64,000 bases of DNA from Acidobacteriota bacterium (GTDB lineage: Bacteria; Acidobacteriota; Blastocatellia; Pyrinomonadales; Pyrinomonadaceae), in the NCBI GenBank assembly GCA_016703965.1, contig JADJBB010000004.1, positions 62,001-126,000 on the forward strand, read 5' to 3'. This document shows, one piece after another, positions 27,230 to 35,292 of the stretch (position 1 is its first letter; the number at the start of each line of letters is the position of its first letter). Under the pieces are notes generated by a model. It ran no database searches. It saw nothing but the letters and a program-made list of their open reading frames with translations, and was not told the origin of the DNA. A program made the translations under genes and the position numbers.

Positions 27230-30200
27230 TTAAAAACTCAACCGGATCTGAAACTCACCCGTACGGCCCGCAAGGGCTGAAGTTGCCTTACCGAATGTAG
27301 AGAGAGCGATACGGGTCGGATCTGAGTTTGAGTTGAACGGGGCGAGATTCAGCGTGTTCAAGATGTTGAAAAAATTGAACCGCAGATCGACTTTCGCATT
27401 TTCGCCGAGCACGCGTATCGACGGCAGCCCAAATGATTTTGCGAACGCCATATCGAGCGAGGTATATCGCGGACCACGAAACACGTTACGTCCGATCCCC
27501 GGTTTGTTAGCGAACGGCGGAGCATTAAATGGGATCACCGTATTGAAGTAGCGGTTGCACCCGGGAGCAACGTTGCAATCGGCACCGGGAATATATGCGT
27601 TCGGGAAAATGCCGCCAGCCGAGAGGAAGTTCGCGTTTGTATTAGCCAAAGGCTGCTGTCCTGTGTAACTCAGCGGCCGCGGATCGCAGAAATTATTAGT
27701 TGTCGTTCCGAGCAAACAGCCAAACGCTTTCGGCGTCCACGGGAAACCCGTGTGATGCGTGATGATCGCATTTATCTGGAAGCCGCCCAGGAGTTTGCCT
27801 TTCCAGTCCGTGCGGTTGTTGAAGAATGGCAGTTCCCACAACGCCGAACCTGTAATATTGTGCTTTACGTCAAAATCCGACGGCCCGCGTTCTTCGCCTT
27901 GATCGACGGGAAAACTCTGGTTCGTAGCACCGGTCGGTCCTTCGAACGAGACGGTGTCGATGCTCTTGCTGAAGCGATAATTGACGTCAAAGCTTACCTG
28001 TTTCATGAATCGGCCTTGAATGCGGGCGATCATCGCGTTGTAATTCGCGTTTACGTCCGGACTGGCATAATAGGCAGCAAAAATAGCCGGATTTGTTGAT
28101 GGCCCGGTAATATGGAGCGGCAGGATCCTGACAAAGTGCCGGCTGGCACTTCCCTGATAGCCAAGCGTCGCCACCATATTCAATGGCAGTTCATACTGTG
28201 CCTCAAGTGAGTAGCGATAGACATATGCTGTCGGCAGGCTCTGCGGCGACGCATAAATTTCGATCGAGCCATTATTCGGCAAACCGTTCGTCGCATTTAT
28301 ACCGCCGCCGAGGACAGGATTTCTCGGATAACCTGTGATCGACCCGTTCGTGCTCGCAACATACGTGATCTGGCCGCCAACGAACGGTGTACCAAAATCG
28401 CTGGTGGACGTACCGCAGCAGATGCCGAAGTTGAAGCCATTCGGTGGATTGCGACGAGCGTTTGCGAGCAGTGCGTTAGGCAAACGGTCATAGCCGATAC
28501 CGCCGCCGCCGCGAAACACGAGCTTATTTGCAAAATACTGCGGGCTCCACGCAAATCCGATCTGCGGGCCGAAATTGTTCAGGTCTTTCTTGTAGAAGAG
28601 CTTAGCGGTCGAGATCTTAGCGCCTGCAAGGCCGCCGTTCGCATCCGGGATCAAATTGCCGAGCACGCCGTCGCTCGCGGTGATCGGCGAATAGTAGGAC
28701 CAGCGAAGTCCCAGATTCAGCGTGAGATTTGGACGTAGCTTCCAGTCGTCCTGGGCAAAAAATGCCAATTCGCTGGTGGTGAATTTGGTGTTATTCGCCG
28801 CCGGAGTTCCGGTCTGATCGGCAGTGATCTGTTCGAAGATCGGCGTGCCGTTGGCAAAGTTCCACGGGCGAACGAATGAATATAGCGGACGTGCTCCGCC
28901 CGGTTCTCCGTTGTTGTTAAGATCGCGGCGATATTCCGCTCCAAATTTGGAAACGTGATTTCCCCAGATCTTCGTTAAGTTGTCTCTGAAATCGAACTGT
29001 TTTTCGGTGATCACTCCCGGAGTATTCGGGCTTCGAGGTGCTCCATATCGAAGCCGGTCGCCGAAGATACCTTCGATCTCCACTCTTGGCAGGCCGAAAT
29101 CTGCCTGTGGATTAGACGCCGTCTCGTCGAATCCCCAACGGGTCATGTTAAAGCGTGCTTCGTTGACCATCGTCGACGAAATAGCCCGGGTGTAGATGAA
29201 CGCCAGAGCGTAGCTCAGACGCTTGGAATTGATATCCGCCATCGGACGTGTCTGGGCACTTGCGTCTGAAGTAAACGCCGTGGTCGGCACGATGAATGAC
29301 GAGAATGCGAGCTTATCCTTCTGCGAAACCTGGTAATCGAGCCGCGTGAAATACTGATTTCCGCTAAACGTTTTCGGAGCCGTAAGCTGGGCAAACTGCA
29401 GATCTGCGATGCCGTCAAATCCACCGCCTGAATTCAAGCCGAGCGGAACATAAGTCCCGTACGTGCCCGTGATCGAACCAATATCAAATCCATTTCCGAC
29501 AACCTGACATGGAATAAAAATTCCTGCGGTCGCACAGGTGCGGCTCAAAATGTTAGCTACTCGAGGCCTCGCTCCAACACCGGTCAGGAGGCGGGCTGTG
29601 ACGGTATTTGGCCTGGCTGCAATTATGCCGCTTCTGAACGAATCCGTATCGATGAGAGCATCGAACGTGTTCGAACTGTTTTCCTTTAAGCCTTCGTATG
29701 AGAAGAAAAAGAAGAGCTTGTCCTTGACGATCGGGCCGCCGAAGCTGCCGCCAAATGTTTTGAATTTTCTCTCGACGCGTGTCGGAAGCGTCGGCGATCC
29801 GGCGGCTCCGTAGAATTTGTTAAATGAGTTGAGCGACGGATCGTTGATCTTGTAAAAACCGCTGCCGTGCCACTGGTTCGTGCCGTTTTGTGAAACGACC
29901 CGGATCTGAGCACCGCTGTTGCGGCCATCCTCAGCGGAATATGTGCTGGAGGTCACCTGAACCTCTTTTACGCTCTCCTGGCTTGGCGTGATCACGGCCG
30001 CGCCGCCCCACGTCTGGCTGTTGACGCTGGTTCCGTCGATCTGGTAGTTATTTGCCGAAACTCGCTGCCCGTTCGCCGAGATCGGCTGCGCATTCTCGGT
30101 CTGAAAGATCGAGTTGTCCGATCCCCCGGGGCCACTTGTGTTTGGCAAACGAACAGATTCGCCCCCCGCACCGCGGGCACCCGCACCGAATACGCCCGGA

Positions 30201-30688
30201 GCAAGCCGCGCCAGTTCGTACGGATCGCGTCCGGCTTGCGGCAGCCTCAGAACTTCTTCCGTGCTGATCGTTTTCCTGATGTTTGCATCCTCTGTCTGCA
30301 ATCCCAGATCTTCCGCCTGAACCGTTACCGTCTCGCTGATCACGCCTGCCTCGAGCGTTACGTCCTGGCCTTTGATCGATTCCGCATCGACCTGAAGATT
30401 CTCAACCACACGCTTCTTAAATCCCGGCTGCTCGACCGAAACTGTATAAGCTCCGGGAGCAAGATTGGAGAACCGGTAGAAGCCGTCCTCGCTGGTCTGC
30501 GTTTTCTGAGCCTGGTTGGTCTCTTTATTCAAGAGCGTGACAGTTGCGCCCGAGACGGTACCGCCGCTGCTGTCAGTGACTGTTCCCTGTACACCGGCTC
30601 TGAACTGAGCGTGGCCGACAACGGTCATTATCACTACTAAAAGCAGTCCGGCAAACACATTGATAGGTCTGAAATGAGATCGAAACAT
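27230..30688 (-). CDS. TonB-dependent outer-membrane receptor (paralogue B)
   Basis: 1152 residues from the ATG at 30688, chosen because a perfect AAGGAGGATC ribosome binding site precedes it and a signal peptide follows (VFAGLLLVVIMTVVGHA). The frame stays open upstream to 30895, but that would translate the operator region. Order: signal peptide, carboxypeptidase-regulatory-like domain (FRAGVQGTVTDSSGGTVSGA, about 28-115), plug with LRLPQAGRDPYELARLAPGV and YQIDGTSVNSQTWGGAAV, and the barrel ending GEFQIRLSF. It is a tandem paralogue of receptor A, with the conserved motif order throughout. It is regulated from a region shared with the divergent LacI gene: a LacI-type operator lies 114 nt upstream and an ATTGG-N5-CCAAT box 193 nt upstream. 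It probably imports a related glycan; the ligand is unknown. Confidence 0.92.
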   Translation of the reverse strand: MFRSHFRPINVFAGLLLVVIMTVVGHAQFRAGVQGTVTDSSGGTVSGATVTLLNKETNQAQKTQTSEDGFYRFSNLAPGAYTVSVEQPGFKKRVVENLQVDAESIKGQDVTLEAGVISETVTVQAEDLGLQTEDANIRKTISTEEVLRLPQAGRDPYELARLAPGVFGAGARGAGGESVRLPNTSGPGGSDNSIFQTENAQPISANGQRVSANNYQIDGTSVNSQTWGGAAVITPSQESVKEVQVTSSTYSAEDGRNSGAQIRVVSQNGTNQWHGSGFYKINDPSLNSFNKFYGAAGSPTLPTRVERKFKTFGGSFGGPIVKDKLFFFFSYEGLKENSSNTFDALIDTDSFRSGIIAARPNTVTARLLTGVGARPRVANILSRTCATAGIFIPCQVVGNGFDIGSITGTYGTYVPLGLNSGGGFDGIADLQFAQLTAPKTFSGNQYFTRLDYQVSQKDKLAFSSFIVPTTAFTSDASAQTRPMADINSKRLSYALAFIYTRAISSTMVNEARFNMTRWGFDETASNPQADFGLPRVEIEGIFGDRLRYGAPRSPNTPGVITEKQFDFRDNLTKIWGNHVSKFGAEYRRDLNNNGEPGGARPLYSFVRPWNFANGTPIFEQITADQTGTPAANNTKFTTSELAFFAQDDWKLRPNLTLNLGLRWSYYSPITASDGVLGNLIPDANGGLAGAKISTAKLFYKKDLNNFGPQIGFAWSPQYFANKLVFRGGGGIGYDRLPNALLANARRNPPNGFNFGICCGTSTSDFGTPFVGGQITYVASTNGSITGYPRNPVLGGGINATNGLPNNGSIEIYASPQSLPTAYVYRYSLEAQYELPLNMVATLGYQGSASRHFVRILPLHITGPSTNPAIFAAYYASPDVNANYNAMIARIQGRFMKQVSFDVNYRFSKSIDTVSFEGPTGATNQSFPVDQGEERGPSDFDVKHNITGSALWELPFFNNRTDWKGKLLGGFQINAIITHHTGFPWTPKAFGCLLGTTTNNFCDPRPLSYTGQQPLANTNANFLSAGGIFPNAYIPGADCNVAPGCNRYFNTVIPFNAPPFANKPGIGRNVFRGPRYTSLDMAFAKSFGLPSIRVLGENAKVDLRFNFFNILNTLNLAPFNSNSDPTRIALSTFGKATSALAGRTGEFQIRLSF

Positions 30689-30802
30689 GAGATCCTCCTT
30701 GTTCTGCGGCCCCTGGGGTCTGGGTCTGCTGGGGTGCCGGAACTCGCCGGCATCGAATGCAAACCCATCGGGCGTAGCTAGATGGGCAAACGGGTATTTT
30801 AG

Positions 30803-30816
30803 GTAAATCGTTTTAC
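30803..30816. promoter_or_regulatory. LacI-type operator GTAAATCGTTTTAC
   Basis: Identical to the core of the first operator at 27015-27030 and 114 nt before the receptor B ATG. A candidate minus-strand -35 box TTGACT (30848-30853) lies just upstream, so a bound repressor would sit near the transcription start. It may also control the divergent LacI gene. Confidence 0.75.
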
Positions 30817-30881
30817 TACTGAACAGTAAGCACCTTGTAGATTTGTAAGTCAAGACAAATCTTCCATAACAACCACTTATT

Positions 30882-30896
30882 ATTGGTATGACCAAT
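30882..30896. promoter_or_regulatory. ATTGG-N5-CCAAT palindrome (GntR/FadR-like box)
   Basis: ATTGGTATGACCAAT, a perfect 6-3-6 palindrome 193 nt before receptor B and 87 nt before the LacI ATG at 30984. It matches the PdhR-type consensus ATTGGTNNNACCAAT. Confidence 0.55.
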
Positions 30897-30983
30897 TACG
30901 ATGGCTTATTATGAGTCGTTTTTTGGAAGCATGTGACAGGCCATCTTGAATTCGTTGCCGGATGTATGACAATATCTGAGGCA

Positions 30984-32051
30984 ATGCCTAAGAACGCAGA
31001 AAAAGAGGCTCCCAAAAGTGGTTCGGGCCGCAACGGCGACCCGGTAAGCCTGAAAGATCTGGCTCTCCACCTAGGCCTTTCGCCGACGACGCTTTCGCTC
31101 GTGCTGAATGATTCGCCGCAGGCAGCATCGATCCCCGCGGAGACAAAAAAACGCATTTTCGACGGCGCTCGTGAATTAAATTACCGGCCGAATTACCTTG
31201 CTCGCTCACTCCGCGTACAGAAGACCAACACCATCGGCGTCATCGTCCCTGAACTGAGCGACGGATACTCGGCGATGGTCTTGAACGGCGTCGAGTCGGC
31301 TCTTTCGACTGCCGATTATTTTTATTTGACGGCGAGCCACCTGCACCGGGAAGATCTGCTCGAAAAGCTGCCGCGGCTACTGATCGAACGCCAGGTCGAG
31401 GGAATTATCGCGGTTGACACGCCCATCCGGTTTACGCCAACAATACCGATCGTCAATGTTTCAGGGCACGAGGAGATCGCCGGCGTGACCAACGTCGTAC
31501 TAAATCACCAGCACGCAGCCGAACTCGGCATCGGCCATCTCTACAATCTCGGCCACCGTCGCATAGCCGCCATTAAGGGCCAGGATTTCAGCTCGGACAC
31601 TAAGGTTCGTTGGAAAACAATGAACGAAGCAGCGAATAAACGAGGCATCTCGCTCGATCCGGCATTGACCGTCCAGCTCCAGGGCGATACGCCATCGCCC
31701 GAGGTTGGTTACACCGCAATGAAATCACTGCTCGCGAGCGGCGAGAGATTTACGGCCGTGCTGGCGTTCAATGATATTTCGGCGATCGGTGCGATCAGGG
31801 CTTTGGAGGAAATGGGTTTACGTGTCCCGGCTGACGTTTCGGTACTGGGATTTGACGATATTTACGCTGCCGCATTCCATAATCCGGCGTTGACGACGAT
31901 TCGCCAACCGCTCTTCGAAATGGGAAATCTCGCCGCCCGTACGCTGCTCGAACGTCTCGCCAACCGCGGTGAAAGCAGCGTCGCCAAGACCGTCGGTGTC
32001 GAACCGACCATTATCGTGAGGCAATCGACCTCGCGCGTATCGCAATCATGA
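30984..32051 (+). CDS. LacI-family transcriptional regulator
   Basis: 355 residues from the ATG at 30984, which has TGAGG just upstream; ATG codons at 30966 and 30933 are in frame and possible. The N-terminal LacI helix-turn-helix is clear (VSLKDLALHLGLSPTTLSLVLN), followed by the hinge YRPNYLARSLR, in which the hinge helix inserts a leucine into the minor groove. The C-terminal periplasmic-binding-protein-like domain (NTIGVIVPELSDGYSAMVLNG to IIVRQS) would bind a sugar inducer; GLRVPADVSVLGFDD is typical of the family. It is divergent from receptor B and probably represses both receptors through the GTAAATCGTTTTAC operators, with possible autoregulation. It overlaps the SGNH hydrolase gene by 4 bp (ATGA). 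Confidence 0.93.
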   Translation: MPKNAEKEAPKSGSGRNGDPVSLKDLALHLGLSPTTLSLVLNDSPQAASIPAETKKRIFDGARELNYRPNYLARSLRVQKTNTIGVIVPELSDGYSAMVLNGVESALSTADYFYLTASHLHREDLLEKLPRLLIERQVEGIIAVDTPIRFTPTIPIVNVSGHEEIAGVTNVVLNHQHAAELGIGHLYNLGHRRIAAIKGQDFSSDTKVRWKTMNEAANKRGISLDPALTVQLQGDTPSPEVGYTAMKSLLASGERFTAVLAFNDISAIGAIRALEEMGLRVPADVSVLGFDDIYAAAFHNPALTTIRQPLFEMGNLAARTLLERLANRGESSVAKTVGVEPTIIVRQSTSRVSQS

Positions 32052-32716
32052 AGAAATTTGTTCTAACCGTTCTGTTCTTTGTTATAGCCGCGGTTTCAGC
32101 CGCGGGTCAAGCTCTGTACACCCGCGAAAAAGAGTGGGCGAATGAGATCAATGCCTTCCTCGAGATCGATAAAAAACAAAATCCGCCAAAAGATCCGATA
32201 GTTTTCACCGGTAGTTCCACCATCAGGATGTGGACGAGCCTGCGGCAGGATTTTCCGACGGTAAATGTGATGAATCGCGGCTTCGGCGGCTCGCGGCTCG
32301 ATGATCTCGTTTTCTTCGCACCAAAGATCGTCGCTCCGTACAAACCGAAGATGATCGTCGTCTATTCAGGCGAAAATGACATTGAGGCAAAAGACCCTGC
32401 GGAGAACGCCCTTGAGGATTTCAAAGCGTTTGTCGCCTTTCGCGACAAGGCTTTGCCAAAAACACCGGTCATCTATATATCGATGAAACCCAGCATCCTA
32501 CGCTGGAGTCTCTGGCCCGAAATGAAACGCGGCAACGACCTCATCCGCAACGAGATCGCCAAACACAAAAACGTCCGCTACGTCGACATCTCCGTCCCAA
32601 TGCTCGGCCCGAACGGCGAAAAACCGCCGGCTGACATCTTCGTCGCCGACGGCCTACACCTTAATGCAAAAGGCTACGCAATAATAACCAAAGCCCTAAA
32701 GCCTTTCCTGAAATAA
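32048..32716 (+). CDS. Secreted SGNH/GDSL-family hydrolase
   Basis: 222 residues with a signal peptide (about 1-19, cleaved near AAG-QA). The SGNH blocks are visible: block I IVFTGSSTIRMW (nucleophile Ser in GSS), block II NRGFGGS (Gly), block III YSGENDI (Asn) and block V VADGLHLNAKGY (Asp-His). Such enzymes are lipases, acetyl-xylan/pectin esterases or O-acetylhydrolases in the periplasm. The start overlaps the LacI stop by 4 bp (ATGA), so the two are translationally coupled. Given the glycan context, removal of acetyl groups from the imported glycan is a reasonable guess but not shown by sequence. Confidence 0.9.
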   Translation: MKKFVLTVLFFVIAAVSAAGQALYTREKEWANEINAFLEIDKKQNPPKDPIVFTGSSTIRMWTSLRQDFPTVNVMNRGFGGSRLDDLVFFAPKIVAPYKPKMIVVYSGENDIEAKDPAENALEDFKAFVAFRDKALPKTPVIYISMKPSILRWSLWPEMKRGNDLIRNEIAKHKNVRYVDISVPMLGPNGEKPPADIFVADGLHLNAKGYAIITKALKPFLK

Positions 32717-32718
32717 CC

Positions 32719-32741
32719 ACTGGAGCGCAAGCGAGACGCTA
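32719..32741. repeat. Solo end of the ACTGGAGCGCAAGCG repeat family
   Basis: ACTGGAGCGCAAGCG (32719-32733) is identical to both ends of the element at 39700-39842. It is followed by a near-complement, CGCTAGCG (32737-32744 region), giving a short hairpin. It lies between convergent genes and overlaps the GH31 stop codon (32739-32741). Confidence 0.55.
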
Positions 32742-35234
32742 GCGAACCATCGTTATCTCACTCACGCCATCGGGAATTTCCGCCTTTACTCGCTTGGTCG
32801 CCGTGTCATAAGTAAATTTGATCTCACGCCCATCCGCCGCCATTTGCTTCGGCTGAGCAGCTACGCCGATGACCTCGATAAATTTCAAAGTTTGACCTTT
32901 GAACTCACCCGATCGACTGATCTTTATCGATCCCGGACGATGCTCAAAATTCAGGGTTCTCCACCCATTCTTCTGATACCCATAGCCATCTCCCGCGTCC
33001 TGATAAAGTGTCGCCGTACCAACCTTTTCCGGCGTAATTCCTGCGATGACCGTCAACGTCACAGGCTGCAAGGGCATTTCACCGGTATTCTGGATCACGC
33101 CCTGCGTCGGTATCATCGCTCCAGCACGGCCAAAAATAAGCAGCCGATCGAGCGGCGTGTCAACGGTGTATTCGGCTCCGCCCGCGAGCTTTTCGCCGGT
33201 CCACCAATTGACCCAATCCGTTCCCGCCGGTAAATAAACTCTCCGCGAACGCAAGCCTTCTTTCACGACCGGAGCAACCAGCAGATCGCTGCCGACGAGG
33301 TATTCATCCGAGACGAGGTACGTCTTTTTATCCGCCGGAAATTCGTACCACAACGGCCGCATGATCGGCGCTCCGGTGTTTTCATGCTCTTTGAAAAGCG
33401 TGTAAAGATAGGGTAGAGATTTGTATCGCAGTTCGACCGTCGAACGGTTTATCGCGGTAAATTCATCCCCGTATTCCCAAGGCTCTTTGTTCCCTGCCCA
33501 GCCAACTGAATGTGAACGGAAAAACGGCGTCAATGCCGCCGCCTGCATCCATCGGGCATATAGTTCGCCGCTCGGACGGTCATTAAATCCGCCGACATCG
33601 CCGCCAACGAATGGAACGCCCGAGACGCTCATGTTCGTCAGCATCGGGATCGTCATCGCAAGGTGATCCCAGCTCGCATAATTATCACCCGTCCATACCG
33701 CCGAGAACCGCTGAATTCCGGCAAAACCCGCGCGAGTCAGCACAAATGGCCGTTTTTCCGGAGCGAGTTTCTTAACGCCTTCAAAACTCGAGCGTGCCAT
33801 CTGCATTCCAAAAACGTTGTGATAGCGCTTGTGCGTGTCCGGCAATCCGTCGCCTTTGTGCGGCGTGTCGTACGGGAAAGTCTTCGCCGGATGATGCAAA
33901 ACCTCGGGCTTTTCGGTCTTGTCGTTCATGAAAACTCCGGGCTCGTTCATATCATTCCAAAACCCGGCAATACCTTCCGCGATGTGCCCTTTATACTGCT
34001 TGCCGAACCAATCGCGCGCCTTCGCATCCGTAAAATCCGGAAAGGCGCTCGCCTGAGGCCAGACATCGCGGTTCAGTTCGGTTCCGTCGGGATTCTTCAC
34101 GAAAATCCCTTCCTTTTTACCGTCGCTGTAAACGTCGTATTTATCGACGACCTTGATGCCCGGATCGATGATCAAAACCGTCTGGATACCGTCTTTTTTC
34201 AGGTCCGCAACCAGCTTCGGCGGGTCAGGAAACCGTTTTTTATCCCAGGTAAAAACGCGATAGCCGTCCATGTAGTCGATATCGAGATACAGTACATCAA
34301 GCGGGATCTTGCGACTGCGAAAGCCATCCGCGATCTCGCGAACGCGCGATTCAGGAAAATACGACCACCGCGATTGCTGATTCCCCAGAGCCCAGATCGG
34401 CGGCAGGGGTGTTTTGCCGGTCAGGGTTGCGTAATCGGCGAGAACTTCCTTCGGCGACTTGTCCTTTGATCCGGTGAAAACGAAATAATCGAGTTCTCCG
34501 CCGTCTGCTCCGAATGAGTATTTACCGGGCGATCTCGCCCCCATATCGAACCAAGTGCGAAACGTATTATTAAAAAATAACCCATACGCCCGCCCTTCAT
34601 GGAGTGCTGTAAAAAACGGGATCGACTGATATATCGGGTCGGTACCGATCGGATACGAGAACGTGTCCGTGTTCCAGTTGACGATAAATTTCCCGTTCCT
34701 CGACATCTCAGCAAACGCCTTTTCGCCGAAGCCGTAATAGGTCTCGACCTCGCTCCGCCGCATCATCGTGGTTTTGATCTCGCCGGTCGCTAAGTTGAAT
34801 GCGGTCGGGTCGGATCCGTCGTTTTGAATCACGGTATTCCCTTTGTCGTCGATAACGCTGACCGAGAACGATCCTTTTTGGATCACGGCCTTCGTACCGT
34901 CAGCTTTGGTGAGCGTGATCGTGGACGCAGTTTGCGAAACGGTGATTTTCGTATCTGCAAACTTCGCGGCAGGATCGATCGCGAAAGAAAAATCGCCTTC
35001 GAATTTCCCGCTCGGGGCAACTCTAACCCGGATCACATTCGCCCCGAAAAATTCGACCAGAACTTTCGCCTTGCTTGATGTGTCGAGTACCACGCCGTTG
35101 GCTTTAGAATTCGTGACCTTAGTCACGCGGCCGACGGTTTCCCACGCGGCAAAAACGCTGCTGCAAAGAAACAAAATAAGGAGAAAAGTTGACGCTATTC
35201 CTTGGTTTATCCGATGGGTTTTCTGCTTGCTCAT
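32739..35234 (-). CDS. Secreted GH31 alpha-glucosidase/alpha-xylosidase family protein
   Basis: 831 residues with a signal peptide (hydrophobic run FLLILFLCSSVFA, about 17-29). Order: an N-terminal beta-sandwich (about 35-255), the GH31 (beta/alpha)8 barrel with DVLYLDIDYMDGYRVFTWD (about 313-331) and catalytic nucleophile D428 in GFWNDMNEP, the acid/base region AVWTGDN (about 515), and C-terminal beta domains with the DUF5110-like tail. GH31 enzymes release alpha-linked glucose or xylose from the non-reducing ends of glycans. It is the last gene on the distal side of the glycan region and convergent with the SGNH gene. The upstream 58 bp show no copy of the LacI operator found before the receptors. 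The exact sugar is not determinable here. Confidence 0.92.
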   Translation of the reverse strand: MSKQKTHRINQGIASTFLLILFLCSSVFAAWETVGRVTKVTNSKANGVVLDTSSKAKVLVEFFGANVIRVRVAPSGKFEGDFSFAIDPAAKFADTKITVSQTASTITLTKADGTKAVIQKGSFSVSVIDDKGNTVIQNDGSDPTAFNLATGEIKTTMMRRSEVETYYGFGEKAFAEMSRNGKFIVNWNTDTFSYPIGTDPIYQSIPFFTALHEGRAYGLFFNNTFRTWFDMGARSPGKYSFGADGGELDYFVFTGSKDKSPKEVLADYATLTGKTPLPPIWALGNQQSRWSYFPESRVREIADGFRSRKIPLDVLYLDIDYMDGYRVFTWDKKRFPDPPKLVADLKKDGIQTVLIIDPGIKVVDKYDVYSDGKKEGIFVKNPDGTELNRDVWPQASAFPDFTDAKARDWFGKQYKGHIAEGIAGFWNDMNEPGVFMNDKTEKPEVLHHPAKTFPYDTPHKGDGLPDTHKRYHNVFGMQMARSSFEGVKKLAPEKRPFVLTRAGFAGIQRFSAVWTGDNYASWDHLAMTIPMLTNMSVSGVPFVGGDVGGFNDRPSGELYARWMQAAALTPFFRSHSVGWAGNKEPWEYGDEFTAINRSTVELRYKSLPYLYTLFKEHENTGAPIMRPLWYEFPADKKTYLVSDEYLVGSDLLVAPVVKEGLRSRRVYLPAGTDWVNWWTGEKLAGGAEYTVDTPLDRLLIFGRAGAMIPTQGVIQNTGEMPLQPVTLTVIAGITPEKVGTATLYQDAGDGYGYQKNGWRTLNFEHRPGSIKISRSGEFKGQTLKFIEVIGVAAQPKQMAADGREIKFTYDTATKRVKAEIPDGVSEITMVR

Positions 35235-35292
35235 ATTGTTCGAGTTGGTTTTATTTTAAATCGCTCGCTCGAATAACTTATACTTGATTTCT

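Noticed and set aside
30689..30895. N-terminal extension of receptor B
   Set aside because: It would translate through the LacI operator and ATTGG-N5-CCAAT box; the strong AAGGAGG site and signal peptide define the start at 30688.
16173..35234. SusC/SusD pair of the Bacteroidota type
   Set aside because: Receptors resemble Oar-like acidobacterial transporters, and no SusD-like lipoprotein frame exists next to either of them.
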